64,000 nt of DNA from Piezodorus guildinii. Taxonomy: Eukaryota; Arthropoda; Insecta; Hemiptera; Pentatomidae. Shown in pieces: positions 46,267-58,166 of this stretch. The translations under genes and the position numbers were made by a program. Each line of letters begins with the position of its first letter. The stretch's first letter is position 1. Where the stretch lies: positions 90,565,169 through 90,629,168 of the forward strand of contig CM041292.1 of NCBI GenBank assembly GCA_023052935.1. The letters are read 5' to 3'. The notes under the pieces were generated by a model, which worked only from the letters and a program-made list of their open reading frames with translations, ran no database searches and was not told the origin of the DNA.

Positions 46267-46700
46267 TCTGGTGCGCGCAACACACGACTTTCACTAACCT
46301 CCGTTGTTAAAATCAATTTTAGAATTTTCAAATACATTCTGGGATCAAAATAAATAAATTGTTAAAGAAATAATTAAATTATGTTTCAATAGAAACATGT
46401 GCTTTATTATATAATCATTAATATTATTATCTACGACAATCAGTTTATTTTTCCTAAAATCTTTATTTTTCTAATGGTATATTATAAATCTATATTACTG
46501 TTTTTATGTTTAAAAAAAACAACAAATTCATAAAAAGATATTTTTGCTCTTTTCTCCTTTAGTTAGATATCAAATTCGTTCAACTTGTATATTACTCGGT
46601 TTTCTAGCAATTTTAATCAGGTGTTATGGTTAATTTTATGAAATATTAAAAATGAAAGATACTTTATAGGAAGAGTACTATTTTTCTCAAGAGGAAAGCT
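46267..46700 (-). mobile_element. HX repeat copy 12, half element
   Basis: Starts TCTGGTGCGCGCAACACACG then ACTTTCACTAACCTCCGTTG. It runs through the tcctttagttagatatcaaa block and stops in the aaggtactttatagg region. The hairpin half is absent. Confidence 0.85.
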
Positions 46701-46978
46701 TCAATAGCTAATACTCAATATAAGAAAAAAACCCATAGCAGTAACATTTCCTATGGCCGATAAATATGCGGTAATGTTAACACTAAACTTTCGAGTGAAC
46801 GAACATCTATGTATATCATTATTAGGATGGTATAAATAGTACCTGAAGACTGCTTTTAATTATTGTCTAAAGTTATGGTACATTGGTAATATTCAAAGCG
46901 TAGTGATATCTAGCCTGGCGATAAAAAAATTTCCGAAGTACCTCATAACAAACTCGGCCACATATAATTTCTAAAAAA

Positions 46979-47095
46979 TCTGGTGGGGGAAACACCCGAC
47001 TTTCACTTACCTCCGATGTTAAAATCGATTAAATAATTTTTAAATACAGTCAGAGATAAAAATGAGTGAAACTAATAAAGAATTTTATATGACAT
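46979..47095 (-). mobile_element. HX repeat copy 13, terminal 117 bp only
   Basis: TCTGGTGGGGGAAACACCCG then ACTTTCACTTACCTCCGATG and gagataaaaatgagtgaaac. It ends where the F-family foldback begins. Confidence 0.85.
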
Positions 47096-47099
47096 AAAA

Positions 47100-47960
47100 A
47101 GTCGTACTATAGCCGGGTAATCTGCCTTCTCTCCCTCCCCCCCACCCCTTCCCAACTTTTTTGAATCAAACTTAGGAGATCAATTCGATGTCGAATAATA
47201 ATAATTCACCTAAATTTTTAGCTTTTTACTTCAAACGGTTTTCGAGATTTTTTTTTTAAATCCTCATTTTTCGATTTTATTATTTTTTTAATAGTAAAAT
47301 TTGAAATTAATTAATGATGATTTTTTCTGTGATTCTTAGGAGTCAAAAGCATGAAAAAATGATATGAACATGGTTCTTAAATGATAAGCCAATTTTTAGC
47401 CGAAGAAAGAAAACTAAAATATGTTGTTCTTTTGTCTAAAAGTGTCTATCAAGGATTTTTTTAAATCTCCTCTATACACAGGATTTTTTGAAGAGGTGGA
47501 ACAATATGAAAAAAATTAAATACTTTTTTTTTCTAAAATCTTGCATTTAACTTATATTTCTTATTATTATTGAAAAATGTGTAAACCATTGTTTCTAACA
47601 AAAAATTCAGAATTACATTCTATTTAGCCACTATCAATCATTTCTTTTAAGATCTCGCTTGTTCTGGTAATCTCTATGCCTTTCTTTTGGGAGGTTGAAT
47701 TTTCGGTTTAAAATGATTTTCTACACATTTTTCAATAACCTAAAAACTATAAGTTTCTTAAAACGCAAAATTTCAGGAATTTTTTTTTTTCATATTGTTC
47801 CACCACTTCGAAAAATTGACACCTCATTGATCCCCCAAGCAGCGGAGGCATATTTACCATTCTTACCTAGGTATACCCATTATTCTACGGTTAAATTAAT
47901 TTGTTTTTTAAGGCTTCTAAGTTTTAACGTATGGCAGATTAAAGCTTCGTCTATTGTAGA
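47100..47960. mobile_element. F-family foldback element
   Basis: Left half (47100-47600) matches 35130-35660 in reverse. The right half (47690-47900) is an inverted partial repeat of the left: GGTGGAACAATATGAAAAAA (about 47497) pairs with TTTTTTTTCATATTGTTCCACC at about 47782-47803, and TTGAAAAATGTGTA pairs with TACACATTTTTCAA. The outer ends read GCCGGGTAATCTGCC and the related ggcatatttaccattcttac. Non-coding; the ORFs at 47695-48159 are repeat sequence. Confidence 0.75.
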
Positions 47961-48134
47961 AAATGACACCAAAGTTAACCAATGAATAGCGTTTCTCAAC
48001 ATGAATTTTATATTGTTGATTATACGTCGTCCATTGCAGCAGTATGGCACAATGGCCCATATTTAGGGGACGAATGGAATTCGTTTCAATAACCATAAAT
48101 GTGACCTGAGCGAAATCAATAAAAATCTCATTCA

Positions 48135-48571
48135 GTGAAATTAGATATTCATAAAACATTAGGTTCGGACGTTAAGGATTTCCTATACAAGGGAATTCTC
48201 AACAACACTCACAATAACAAGCTAATCCAGTTCGAGTACCTACTCATAAATAATCAACTTAACAAACTATCGCCTGAATTGAGATGTTTACTTCTCTCTC
48301 CGAGTGAATCAACAGGTAGTAGACATTTCTCATCTTGAAGAAAGGATTTAAATATATACTACTCGACAATAAAACTGGTTCACCTCAGAATTTCAACGAT
48401 AAAATACTAGAAAGAGAAAATTTATTCTCATGGATGGATTATATTACTGTCAGAAGTCAAACAACTGGAATCGTATCTTATGGTTATGACAGTTATATAT
48501 TTTTACTCATGTCAGGCATGGATCAAATCATGGGCAGAAACAACTGTCTGAAGTACACACAACCACTATAA
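48135..48571 (+). CDS. Two overlapping coding-like frames, unrecognised
   Basis: 48135-48338 gives KLDIHKTLGSDVKDFLYKGI and later NKLSPELRCLLLSPSES. 48335-48571 in another frame gives KKGFKYILLDNKTGSPQNFN and FSWMDYITVRSQTTGIVSYG. Both have balanced amino acid use, unlike chance AT-rich frames. The 4-bp overlap suggests one ancestral frame broken by an indel near 48320-48340. No family was recognised. Confidence 0.3.
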
Positions 48572-48679
48572 AATGAGTATTTATTCTTTCGATGTTTTGA
48601 AGTGGATAATTTAGGCGTTTATCTTTTAATCTTCCAGTAATATTCTTAAAAGTTTATTTTTGATTTTGTTTTTACTCAT

Positions 48680-49045
48680 GCCTGAGAGTGTGTGGCTCGA
48701 GCGCCCTCATTCAGTCTCCACTAGCTAGACTGGTGACGCGGCTGACTAAGAGGCGCTGGGATCTCCTGTCATTGTGCCTCGGCATCCATTTCTGGATGCA
48801 GGGGTTCGATTCGGAGTTCTCAGGGGCATTATGTAAATATTGTACATAGGTCTGAATGTGGCCAAGATTATAAATATTTTATTTTTTCATTTATTTTATT
48901 GTATTTTTTTTTCCCATTTGTTATTCAGGTTAACTTATCTTTTTTTTTGTTTTACTCTGTACATATGGATAATGACTTTTTTTAGTTCTAACACTTATTG
49001 CCCAAGATAGTGACGGGTGGTATTATTTCTCATTAAAGCAATATA
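48680..49045 (+). mobile_element. LT-family LINE 3' tail, diverged
   Basis: The GC-rich head with AAGAGGCGCTGGGATCTCCT (about 48750) and the following T-rich 3' UTR parallel 7560-7980. The end lacks the canonical tail. No target duplication was found. Confidence 0.6.
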
Positions 49046-49309
49046 TCATCAAAACAACAGTTTTTATCGATGTTTACTATTCATCGTTAATTCTCCCTGT
49101 TTGGTTTTTAATTGAAACATAAGAAAAATTGTACAAATTACACTTGTAATGAAAACATAATGGAAATCTACTCATAATATTGTATATTTTCTAAGGTACA
49201 TATCTAAATCTCAAAATAGGAATCATATTTAAAGGATGGATACATCGCTAAAAAAACAACAAAAAAAAAACAGGATACAAGCAGAACATATATTACTGAT
49301 TAATTATTC

Positions 49310-49900
49310 TATAAATGAAGTCTATCCAGGACATGCAGCACTTTGATATAATAGGACGATCAAACAGATTGCGAGGTGTATATTTCATCGAAACTAGGCA
49401 TCTCTTAGTTATATTTGATTACAAAATAACGTGGACTAACCATATTTCCCAAATAGCGACAAAATCCATCCCAATCTTCAAACAGCTTCTACGTTTTCGT
49501 GATTCATTTCCTAAACGTACCAGTCATCTATGACATTGCCATTGTCTGGTCCGCGAGATGTCAATTGGAAAATTATATGAAATTAAGTTGAAGCCTTGGC
49601 TTGTACAAGAATAACTCACGAATTTCAAGAACAATTTAAAATGAGGGTAGTAACTGGCAGTAAATAGACACCTATATTGTATTATAAATTTCAAAAATTC
49701 GGTAGTAGGTTCATAGAGCCTACGTCTAGCAAATTGGTTTCCAACTAGTCGTCCGAAGTTGATGTCCGATAGTATTCGGGAGATTTCATTCGAAAACTAC
49801 TTTAAATTGTCTAAATAAAAAATATTAGCTAAGTCTTGGCTTGCAATAAGAATCACTCGCGCTATGCACAGACACATTAAACTGCACAAGGACATTGAAA
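49310..49900 (+). pseudogene. LINE ORF2 remnant (Jockey/R1-like)
   Basis: The plus strand encodes a YLG-less version of the post-palm region: LLVIFDYKITWTNHISQIAT then IFKQLLRFRDSFPKRTS. After a one-base shift it continues VPVIYDIAIVWSARC. F-D-x-K-x-T-W-x-x-H-I then V-x-x-Y-x-I-x-x-W is the usual order. Truncated at both sides. Confidence 0.65.
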
Positions 49901-49935
49901 TGATTTACTTGATTTTTGTGAATTCAATTCAATTT

Positions 49936-49937
<2 letters not shown>

Positions 49938-49975
<38 letters not shown>
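49938..49975. repeat. Poly-T tract, about 38 bp
   Basis: Uninterrupted T run; possibly the tail of a minus-strand retroelement, but no element follows it clearly. Confidence 0.9.
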
Positions 49976-49977
<2 letters not shown>

Positions 49978-50489
49978 ATTCTGTCAATATAACTTTTTTT
50001 TACGTTTTAGAAGGAAATTATAAAATTTGAAATGAAAAATGAACCGCAGTATACCGTGTAGAATATTAAATACTGCAATTTTCAAAAGCCCTTTTCATCA
50101 TATGTGTGTTCTTTAGGTAAAATCAGATAAGAGATTTGTATTTATTAGGGGTCCTTGTCATGGTACTGATAGAATGAAGGGGTCCATGGAAAATCTTTGT
50201 AGAGAGCCACTGCCCTAGACTATGTAGGACTCTCTAGGGAAAATGAGAGGAGGCTGAAGAGATGATTATTAACGCTGAATAGATTTATTAACGGCCTACC
50301 TAGACGATCACATATTTCTTGCTGGTATCCTGGTTGAGGGTGGGTTTACCCTGATTCCCAAAGAAAATACCTACTAGGTATCTCTTCTTATTCCAATCCT
50401 TCAGAACCAGAAAACGTTCCTACATATTTTACCTCCTCACTTCTCGCTCTTTCGTGCATACCCTAAACCCAAGATCTCAGGCTACCGAT
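49976..50489. other. Spacer without a recognised feature
   Basis: Moderately AT-rich with no usable frame. Confidence 0.45.
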
Positions 50490-50728
50490 TTATAAATACC
50501 CTCTTATAGCCCCGGCGGGGCTTAATAAGATGTAATATAATGGGGATTCACTCGCAGCCTCTTCCCCGGGTATGTGAGACCCGTCAGCCAAATGGTGGCC
50601 ACTCACAAAATTAGGCGTAGGGAGTGATGACCTTACACTATAAATTACATCGTGAAACACGAGTGTAAACTCCCAGGAGTTTACACCGCGAGGCCCAGGG
50701 CCTGCACCGCTTGTCGCGCGACTGAAAA
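50490..50728 (+). mobile_element. SINE-B copy 2, lacking the tRNA head
   Basis: Starts at AATACCCTCTTATAGCCCC and contains GGGGATTCACTCGCAGCCTC, GTGTAAACTCCCAGGAGT and GAGGCCCAGGGCCTGCACCG, all matching 22826-23118 in the opposite orientation. The promoter part is gone; the end is A-rich (ACTGAAAAAAAA). The 99-codon minus frame here is not a gene. Confidence 0.9.
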
Positions 50729-51599
50729 AAAATATACCGCTAACTCCTTCTAAACTACAAGACAGATTTTGATAGGTTTTCACCATCATTTAGGGCATTC
50801 TTTCCTGAAGTTTTATGGACTAAAATACATTGCAATTTAGCTTTTCTTTAAAAAGGTAAAATAAATTTTCTGTAACCAAGTCATTAACAAATTATTCCTG
50901 AAATATAATTAGTGACATAGACGTATAATATACCGTTGGAAAGCGAAAAATTTAAAAAAGCTAAGATGCAATAAAATAAATCGTACAAGTTTTAAATTAA
51001 TTATAAATTATAAATTACTTGTAAACCCATAAACTTATGAACATATTTTATTGGGAGGGAGGAAGTTTATAGTTAAATGCACAGGATCGTGCAAGTCACA
51101 TTTTTCCATTTAGTACCCAAGATTTTAGAAACGATATTATATACCGAATTGTAACTAAGTTGTCATAAATCCATAAACTAAGATTGTTATTAATTATTTC
51201 GAATCTAATACTATTTCATGAAAACAAATGTTTCACTGTGAACTAAAAGGAATTCCTATGGAAACTTAACTTTTAAAATGTAATTTAAATAGTTCATTTG
51301 AAACATAAAATAGCAATAAATTGCATAAAATGGAAACCGCGGGTATTTTTGTATACATACACAACAATAAAGTTTTCTTTATTAGGAAAATTAGATTTTT
51401 TCGATATTTGTGCTTCACTTTAAAATTAAATATTTAAATAATATAAATAAGAAACATATTTTCATGCTAACAACACTTTACGTTACGATGAGCTAAAACT
51501 CCCAAAGTGATAAACTCTAAATCGGTCAGAGAGATATTTTTAAAACATATATGACACCATTCAAATTGCACCCGGGCGAAGCAGGGAAGTGTCTACTAG
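50729..51599 (+). mobile_element. E-family copy 3, Helitron-type 3' end
   Basis: Begins near TACCGCTAACTCCTTCTAAA and ends ACCCGGGCGAAGCAGGGAAG then TGTCTACTAG, followed by T. CTAG followed by T is the standard Helitron 3' terminus. The blocks shared with 771-1737 and 13351-13625 define the family. No helicase sequence. The 5' end is not certain. Confidence 0.65.
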
Positions 51600-53490
51600 T
51601 CTTATATATTCTATATTTATTAACTGACTATGTAATCATCTAACTAAATAATGCCATACAAACTGGACCTTTTATGTTTATTGGTGTTTATTCTTAGTGG
51701 ATAAAATGTCCCAGAATATGAATTATTTTAATTAAATCATTCAAACTATTTTTGCTGAAATATACAATCGCATGGTTTGACTACCTGTTGCGAATTTTAT
51801 TATGCCAAATTAAATATAATTTTGGTTTTATATGGAATAAACAACAAAATTTCAGTTCAATTTAGTTGATGGATGTGATATATCAAACATAATGCCACTA
51901 GATGGAAGGTGGTAAAATGTAATGCAAGTATTTCCCTACGAGACGAGGAGGTTGAACGGGCCGTAGGGATTGACAGGAGAGGTAAGGGCTGGATCAATAT
52001 CAGCAGATCCGATGACAGGGTGATTAGCGTATTTCACGTCACCGGCCCTCTCCCATCTTTAGCGTCTTCGATGTTCCAAGGAGGTTCAAGAAATAAAAGA
52101 TTGATCTCGAAGAGTAATCCTCCGATTTAGTAAACACCTCTTACCTAAGTGTAATTAAACATCAAATGAATGTTAAAGACCAATATCTTTCATATGAATT
52201 TATGACCAATCAAAGCAACTCAGGAATCGCACATCGTTCACCATGGTATTAAATAAAGCACTTAAACGAATATGAGTGAGATGTCTGCAGAGAGGTTAGT
52301 AAAAGAACAAGTATAGATGTAAATGGGCATCCTCCTAGAAAAGCGTTATCTACGACAAATACAGGTATGTTCCGAAACGATCCTTAGATCACAAGAAAGA
52401 GATCGGAGCATGCGCGATATAATCCATTCCTGAACTTGTAACTCGCAGTTGCCTTAGTCCGCTCTAGAGTTTGATGATAATCAGAATTTGATTTGGAATA
52501 AACCTTATGTGCATTGTCCGAAACCGGTAAGAAAAAAGTTAAAACGCGCACTAGAAATCATTCCTACTGGTCCGAATAATTTTTTTTTTAATTTTTTATC
52601 GAATATCTTATAGCTTTTCGAAAGCTCAGAATAAATTTATCTCACGCCAGACACAATGGTAAAAAGAAAAAAACAGAGTATATAAACATAGCGATTCATT
52701 GCCGATCATTGAACTCACATGGTGGAGAGGGGTCAAAGTTACGTTTTAACGAGTCTTATTTCAACAAAGCACTGGTTAAAACATTAAGGCGCACAATAGC
52801 TACAAATAACAAACATCGAACAGACGTTAGCAAAAACATGTAACTAAGATATTGACAAGGCGATCGAGACTTTTATCTGGTCGCACACTGATTCAATGCG
52901 CCGACGATTATCAAGTTTTTTCTTCTGTAGCGGAATACATGTTCAGAGGTGGAAAAACTATTCGTTGCTAATACCAATGAATTGGAAAGCATAACTTTAA
53001 GAAATTTGAATTTAAGAAAATCTATTAGAAACCTGTTGATAAAATTAACAAGCAATAGAAAATTCAAAATATCTATTTTTGATTTTATTATACAAATCAA
53101 AGGACCGGCGAGTTTTGAATAACTGATAATAAAAGAGCTGTAATTCTGTCATTACTGTCAGTAACGAAAGGCAATATTTAGGAGCTTTTTTAATATGATT
53201 TCATACATAATATTCTAATTAAGATCCGATTTCATACTTCAGTTTCAGTGCAAACAAAATTATTTAAAATGTATAGTTCAACGAATCATTAGGAACACGT
53301 GAGAGGACTTTAAATGATTTTTAAACGAAAATATTTTAATAAATCAAGCTTAAAAGAGAAGAGTAAACTGTTGATATTTCAAGTTGCATGCAAGGAAGGT
53401 TATTGATCTTTGTTTTCTAATTATGAAATGCAGTCAACGAATGGCACTTAATACTTACCCTATATTTTTAATAATAATTCTCTAGCAGCA
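51600..53490. other. AT-rich DNA with one GC-richer frame at 51909-52130
   Basis: Apart from the listed frame nothing was recognised. Confidence 0.45.
51909..52130 (+). CDS. Coding-like frame, product unknown
   Basis: A GTG-opened 73-codon frame in a GC-richer patch. The product contains LRDEEVERAVGIDRRGKGWI and VISVFHVTGPLPSLASS. GG and AG at about 52080 offer a possible internal acceptor or donor, but none is clear. It could be an exon or a decayed transposon gene. Confidence 0.25.
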   Translation: MVKCNASISLRDEEVERAVGIDRRGKGWINISRSDDRVISVFHVTGPLPSLASSMFQGGSRNKRLISKSNPPI

Positions 53491-53496
53491 ACTTAC

Positions 53497-53552
53497 CACG
53501 GTTTTAATTCACAATAATTGTGAAAAACTAAAATTGTCTCAATTGTAGCCAT
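53497..53552 (-). CDS. Candidate first coding exon (MATIETILVFHNYCELKP...)
   Basis: Minus-strand ATG at 53552-53550, followed by G at +4, opens 18 codons plus two bases. The donor GTAAGT follows exactly at 53496-53491. Upstream lies a pyrimidine-rich 5' UTR with TCAGTC about 28 bp ahead of the ATG, which matches the arthropod initiator TCAGTY. The rest of the gene would lie towards lower coordinates and was not identified. Product unknown. Confidence 0.4.
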
Positions 53553-53970
53553 TGCGTTTGGCCGAAGTGTAGAGAGACTGAGAGCGAAAAGTTTGTAAGA
53601 AAAAAGGTTTGTAGAAAAATATGAAAATACATACAGTTTTGGAAAAAAGCTAAAATCCGAAAAACACGTTTTCACTGTTACAAGATGTGTGTAGTGCAAC
53701 GATTGACACTCGAAAATATAGCTGAAATGTAAAGCAGCACTTTGTTTTATAGGGGCTAAAACTACTGAACAGATAAATTAATGGCCAGTGTCCAGTATGT
53801 TAGTAAATAGGTAAGATTATGTCGTGGCTCGCGATTCATTTCGACGGATTTAAAAATCCTAGACAGGAAAAGTATATGTAAGGACGGTCACTGAAGAGAC
53901 ATTACAGATAAGAAAAAATACAGCGCAGAGGTTTCGGCTAAATCTGTATTCAAGCAATTGTTAGTCATTA

Positions 53971-54008
53971 TCCCGAAGATGACTTAAACTTTAGGCCGAA
54001 ACGTCGCA
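53971..54008 (+). ncRNA. Hammerhead-like core, degenerate
   Basis: CCGAAGATGACTT, a short AAACTTTAGG loop and GCCGAAACGTCGCAC. The second half matches the foldback arms at 34657-34925 almost exactly (GCCGAAACGTCG). The CUGANGA part has a substitution. A complementary-looking AGGTTTCGGCTAAA sits at 53930. Confidence 0.25.
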
Positions 54009-55156
54009 CAATAAACCTATTTTCCTACTAGTAATGTTTCCTCAATGACCGATACCAATAATTTATTCTAAGGTCAATAATTCTATGTAATGTTTTGTTT
54101 ATAATCAGTTTAGAAAGTTTTAAAATGAATTTTTGTATTAAATTAATATTTTTTATAATATTTGACAAAAACTCAACAGACAACAACAAATGCATTAGTT
54201 TTAAATATGTATATTTTAAGTTCATTATTTAATAAAATGCAAGTGTGTCGTTGAATTACAAGGTTAATCATTAATAACGTGCACAGGATTTTTTTTAAGA
54301 ATAGGTCGAAAATTATTACGGGGAGAGAAGCGATTTGGGTTTAAAGATATTTATCCTAAACAATATATTTAGGATTTAGTTGCTTATATTATTTATTATT
54401 ATTATTTGTAATTTCTATTTTATTTTTTTAATACTCTAAGACATTAAAATTTTTATTTTTATTTTCTATTATATAATCCTGTAGGGACTAGTCCCAGAAA
54501 TCGTAGTGGACGCAAGGTTCAAAAGCTTGGAACTATTTTTTTTGTAGAATAAACAATTTCTGAGAAGCATTAACCTGATAATGAATGAAAACGTAAGTGG
54601 AAAAAAAAACGACAATTTAATGACAGCTTAACTCGCATTCCTGGACTCAAGTCCTTTTTTTTTAAGGTCCCTTATTCATTCACTGAAGTCAGGCCACATA
54701 ACCCTTAAACACCCTGTATAAATCAATGTAAACATTAATTAAAGTTACATGCTTGAATGTAAAAACAGTCTCTACCAACAAATATTATCCATGTACCTTC
54801 TTTTTTTTTTTTTATCTTAATCATTTTATTTTACCTGATAATATTAAATATATTTTAAAAAAATAAGTCAATTTTAACATAAAACGGATATTATTGTGAC
54901 CCAACACGAATAGGAGACGGCCATAAAGGTGAGCTCTAAACCCTGACCTGTAGAGAAGCCCACGGCTGTACAGGCTTATCGTAGCTAAGCTCATGTCTAC
55001 TACTACTTCAATAGAGAGGGGTTAAGGAAAAAAACATACAAAAAACGTCAGAATACAAAAACTTATTCAACCAGCTTACGAACAACCTAATTTGACTACA
55101 GTCACAGAAACTCTCAGACAGAAAAAAATAAATAATAAAATAGTCAACATTATTAG
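54009..55156. other. AT-rich DNA, GC-richer patch at about 54890-55010
   Basis: The patch (from GACCCAACACGAATAGGAGA) has no frame or tRNA boxes. A T-run lies at 54801-54812. Nothing else. Confidence 0.4.
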
Positions 55157-55985
55157 TGCGCACATACACACGACATTCACTATCTCTGTTCTTAAAATTA
55201 ATTTAAGAATTTTTAAATACATTAGGAAATGAAAACAAATTGTTAAAGAATTAATAACATTGAATTTTCAATAGAAAGTGTGTTTCATTAAATAATCCAT
55301 TATATTATTATTAATAAAATAAGCGAGTTTTATCGCTTTTCATTACTCTCAGTAAACTTTTATAATTTTAGTATATATGGTAATATTTTTTAAAATCTTA
55401 AGCTTTCCAACAGGTATTTTCTAAATCTATATTACAATTGTTATATTCAAAAAAGAAAAATTGCATTAAAAAAATATTTTTGCAAGCTTTCTCGTTAGTT
55501 GGATATCAAATTCCGTTCAACTTATATATTTACATGTTTTTTAGCAATGCTAATAGACGATATGGTTAATTTTTTCGAATGTACAAAATTAAAGGTACTT
55601 TAGAGGAAGAAATTTTGAAACATCGGCATCTAAGACCTGTCAGACTGTTTCAATCAGAATGAAAACTACAAGATATTAAAGCCCATTAAATTTTACATCG
55701 ATATAACGAGTTTAATCAAAATCGTTTGAGCCGTTTTTGTGAAAATCGTTAAAAGGAGCAAAATACATGATATCAATTGTTTTCTAGTAAGCTGGCTTAG
55801 AGGTTGCTGTAACATCTCGGCACTAGTTGTTTAAATATGAAATTTCAGTTTCATAAGACTTTTCGTTTTCGCCGGGAGTTCCCCTTCCCCCACACACACA
55901 CACACACATTTTTTTTGGAACTTGGTCATTTGAACGCAGGGGATCCTAAAAGAGTATATCCGGTGAAAAATCGAATTCGGTAGGA
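55157..55985 (-). mobile_element. HX repeat copy 14, hairpin end missing
   Basis: Begins TAGTGCGCACATACACACGA and carries the family blocks in order to TATATCCGGTGAAAAATCGA. The final about 60 bp with the palindrome are absent. Confidence 0.85.
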
Positions 55986-57218
55986 GTTAAAAGGCATTTG
56001 GGGATGTTCAACTAATGTAATGCGACCCCACGTATTTAATGAGTTTAGAAATTGGAATTATGTTTTCAAGTATCTTTAACATAAGCGAATGAAAGAAAAA
56101 GCCAGGGATCTCTTCTTCCTAATTTTCTCTCCACAATTAGAAGAACCATCCTACCTCGGGGCTTTCCAGGATTTAGATATATGAGTGTATAAAATGTTTA
56201 CTTATATTAAATTAGATTTATTTATTTATCTATATCTTTAGAATATTTAAATTCAATAAAGTTGTAATCCATGAAGAAAATAACCCCCTCTCGAAATGGA
56301 TGGATGATGTTTCAAGATCTGTAGAACCCAAATACCGAAAAGAAAAAAATATCAGTCTGTAGTTCCTCCTATCGAACGATAACATAACGGAATCTGGCAC
56401 AAATAAATCATGGGATCTGAAATATTAGTTTTAAACCGATCCCTTTTAGGTTCAAAATGGTGACAGATTAAAAATATTTTATTCAATGACTAATTTTTTT
56501 TTTAATAGAGAAACAAATTTATGGTTTTCTTATCAGGACACATCGATTAGTTATAAAAAATAAACCAAATAATAGAAGAAAAATCGCCGTCAGTACCCCA
56601 TTTTTTAAAAATATTTTATTTATTTATTTTTATAAAAGAATTATTAAAATCAGTTAGAAATAGTGGGATATAGCGGTTTTGAACAGATCAGTCGTGATTG
56701 GCTATTTCCCTTGAATATAAATTCAAGGTGATAGCTAGTTCGTATTTTTTAAGATCTTTTATTGCTATTTATATAATTAATTGTCTACACAGCAATCTAA
56801 ATTGTAATACCAGTATACAATTATTTTAGAAATAATAAACCAATTTCTAATAATTTTCACATTTTTTTCTATTTTATTGCAATGATTAAACTTAACTTTT
56901 TATAAAAATATTGTGTTAATGTATCTCAAATCTCTAAAACCTATCTCCTATCGGAGACTAAAGAGTGAGGTAATGCCACAGAGTAAATTAATCAAATTAT
57001 TTTCACTGTTTATGTATCAAATTATTTCTTTATCCTAATAAACGTTTTGAATTTCTGGAATAAAACTCCATTATATTTACCGAATTTCCTGTTTCTTTAA
57101 GGGACACTTTTTTTTTCTAGAAAATATTGCTAAGCGAGCAACTTCCGGGGCTGTTAAAATTAGGTCGCTCATCAACTTGGACTATCTAGTGAAATTTCCA
57201 CTCCTGAAGAAACTACAG
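55986..57218. other. AT-rich DNA
   Basis: No recognised feature. Confidence 0.5.
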
Positions 57219-57360
57219 GGTACTTAAGGGTAAAAAAACGAGTGACTATAACCCTGAGGAGGCATTGAAGAGAAGGATTGTGAAGAGGGAAGAACAAAAG
57301 GGCGAGGACGGTATCGATGAGGAGGTAGGAGAAGCGGATCCTCCTAAATCTCGCCTTTGA
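57219..57360 (+). CDS. Candidate terminal exon, charged C-terminus
   Basis: After AAACTACAG (acceptor-like, ending 57218) the frame reads VLKGKKTSDYNPEEALKRRI, then VKREEQKGEDGIDEEVGEAD and PPKSRL, ending TGA at 57358-57360. It is strongly acidic/basic, like many nuclear protein tails, and much less AT-biased than its surroundings. The polypyrimidine tract is weak. The opposite strand is also open (57172-57363), but its hydrophobic product is probably the shadow. No family named. Confidence 0.35.
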
Positions 57361-57439
57361 CAAAGGGCTGGAACAATAGTCCTCCTGGAAGGGACAGTTG
57401 GTTCTACCCTAATCGCTTCTTACCTCCCTCCTCTCTTCA

Positions 57440-57575
57440 TCAGCAAACTGAGCATGGCTTCGTCTTCGCCTCATCCGTCATCCTCCTATTGACATCTTGT
57501 CCTCTTTTATGTTTGCAAATATGGCAGCTCTCATCAGAATCCTTCATATCCTTAAGGTTTGTGTTTAAAGTATTA
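57440..57575 (-). CDS. Candidate exon with paired CxxC motifs
   Basis: On the minus strand AAAATTCAG (acceptor, ending 57576) is followed by an open frame to TGA at 57442-57440: NTLNTNLKDMKDSDESCHIC, then KHKRGQDVNRRMTDEAKTKP and CSVC. Two Cys-x2-Cys pairs 20 residues apart suggest a zinc-binding module. A one-base shift would extend it as ADEERREVRSD. A small exon or a decayed copy are both possible. No family was recognised. Confidence 0.3.
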
Positions 57576-58166
57576 CTGAATTTTATTAGAATAGAATCTG
57601 ACCTGAGCGTAGGACTTCAACATGCTTCGAAGAGAAGTCAATCAGATTACGGTAGGGTAAAAGACTACTAAATTCCTGTCTCATGATCGAAACCGGATGC
57701 GGCGGAATAATTATTTATTTTGTTATTTGAGCCTTGCGGCCACTGGAGACCTTCTTGGGACACACGCAATAGCATTATAGTAGGGGTTTTGAAAAAATGG
57801 GAGGAAACTTGGCGACTAAGCGTCATCACTTCTTAGTACAGCACAGTAGAATACAGGTTTTTTTTAAAGATTATTATGTAAAATATTTGTAAAGCAAATT
57901 AAAAAATTGGTGGTTTAGTGATGTCTGCAGAATAGGAGTTATAATCCATAAGCTTCTAAAAGTCCGACAAACAGGGTAGACCTCGACTGTTGGAGGAGTA
58001 TGAACGCTACATACTCTTCACGATGGCGAGAGAAGAAAAAATTATTTTCCTCATTAACGAAGGGGCCCTTTAGAAGGCTCTGGACCTATATCAATTGGTT
58101 ATATTTTTGATCCGATACTGTAACCAATTCATGAATGATAAAAATCTTTAACCCACAAATTCATTA
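57576..58166. other. Spacer
   Basis: No recognised feature. Confidence 0.45.

Noticed and set aside
50490..50789. 99-codon Gly/Ser-rich minus frame
   Set aside because: It is the reverse strand of a SINE-B copy.
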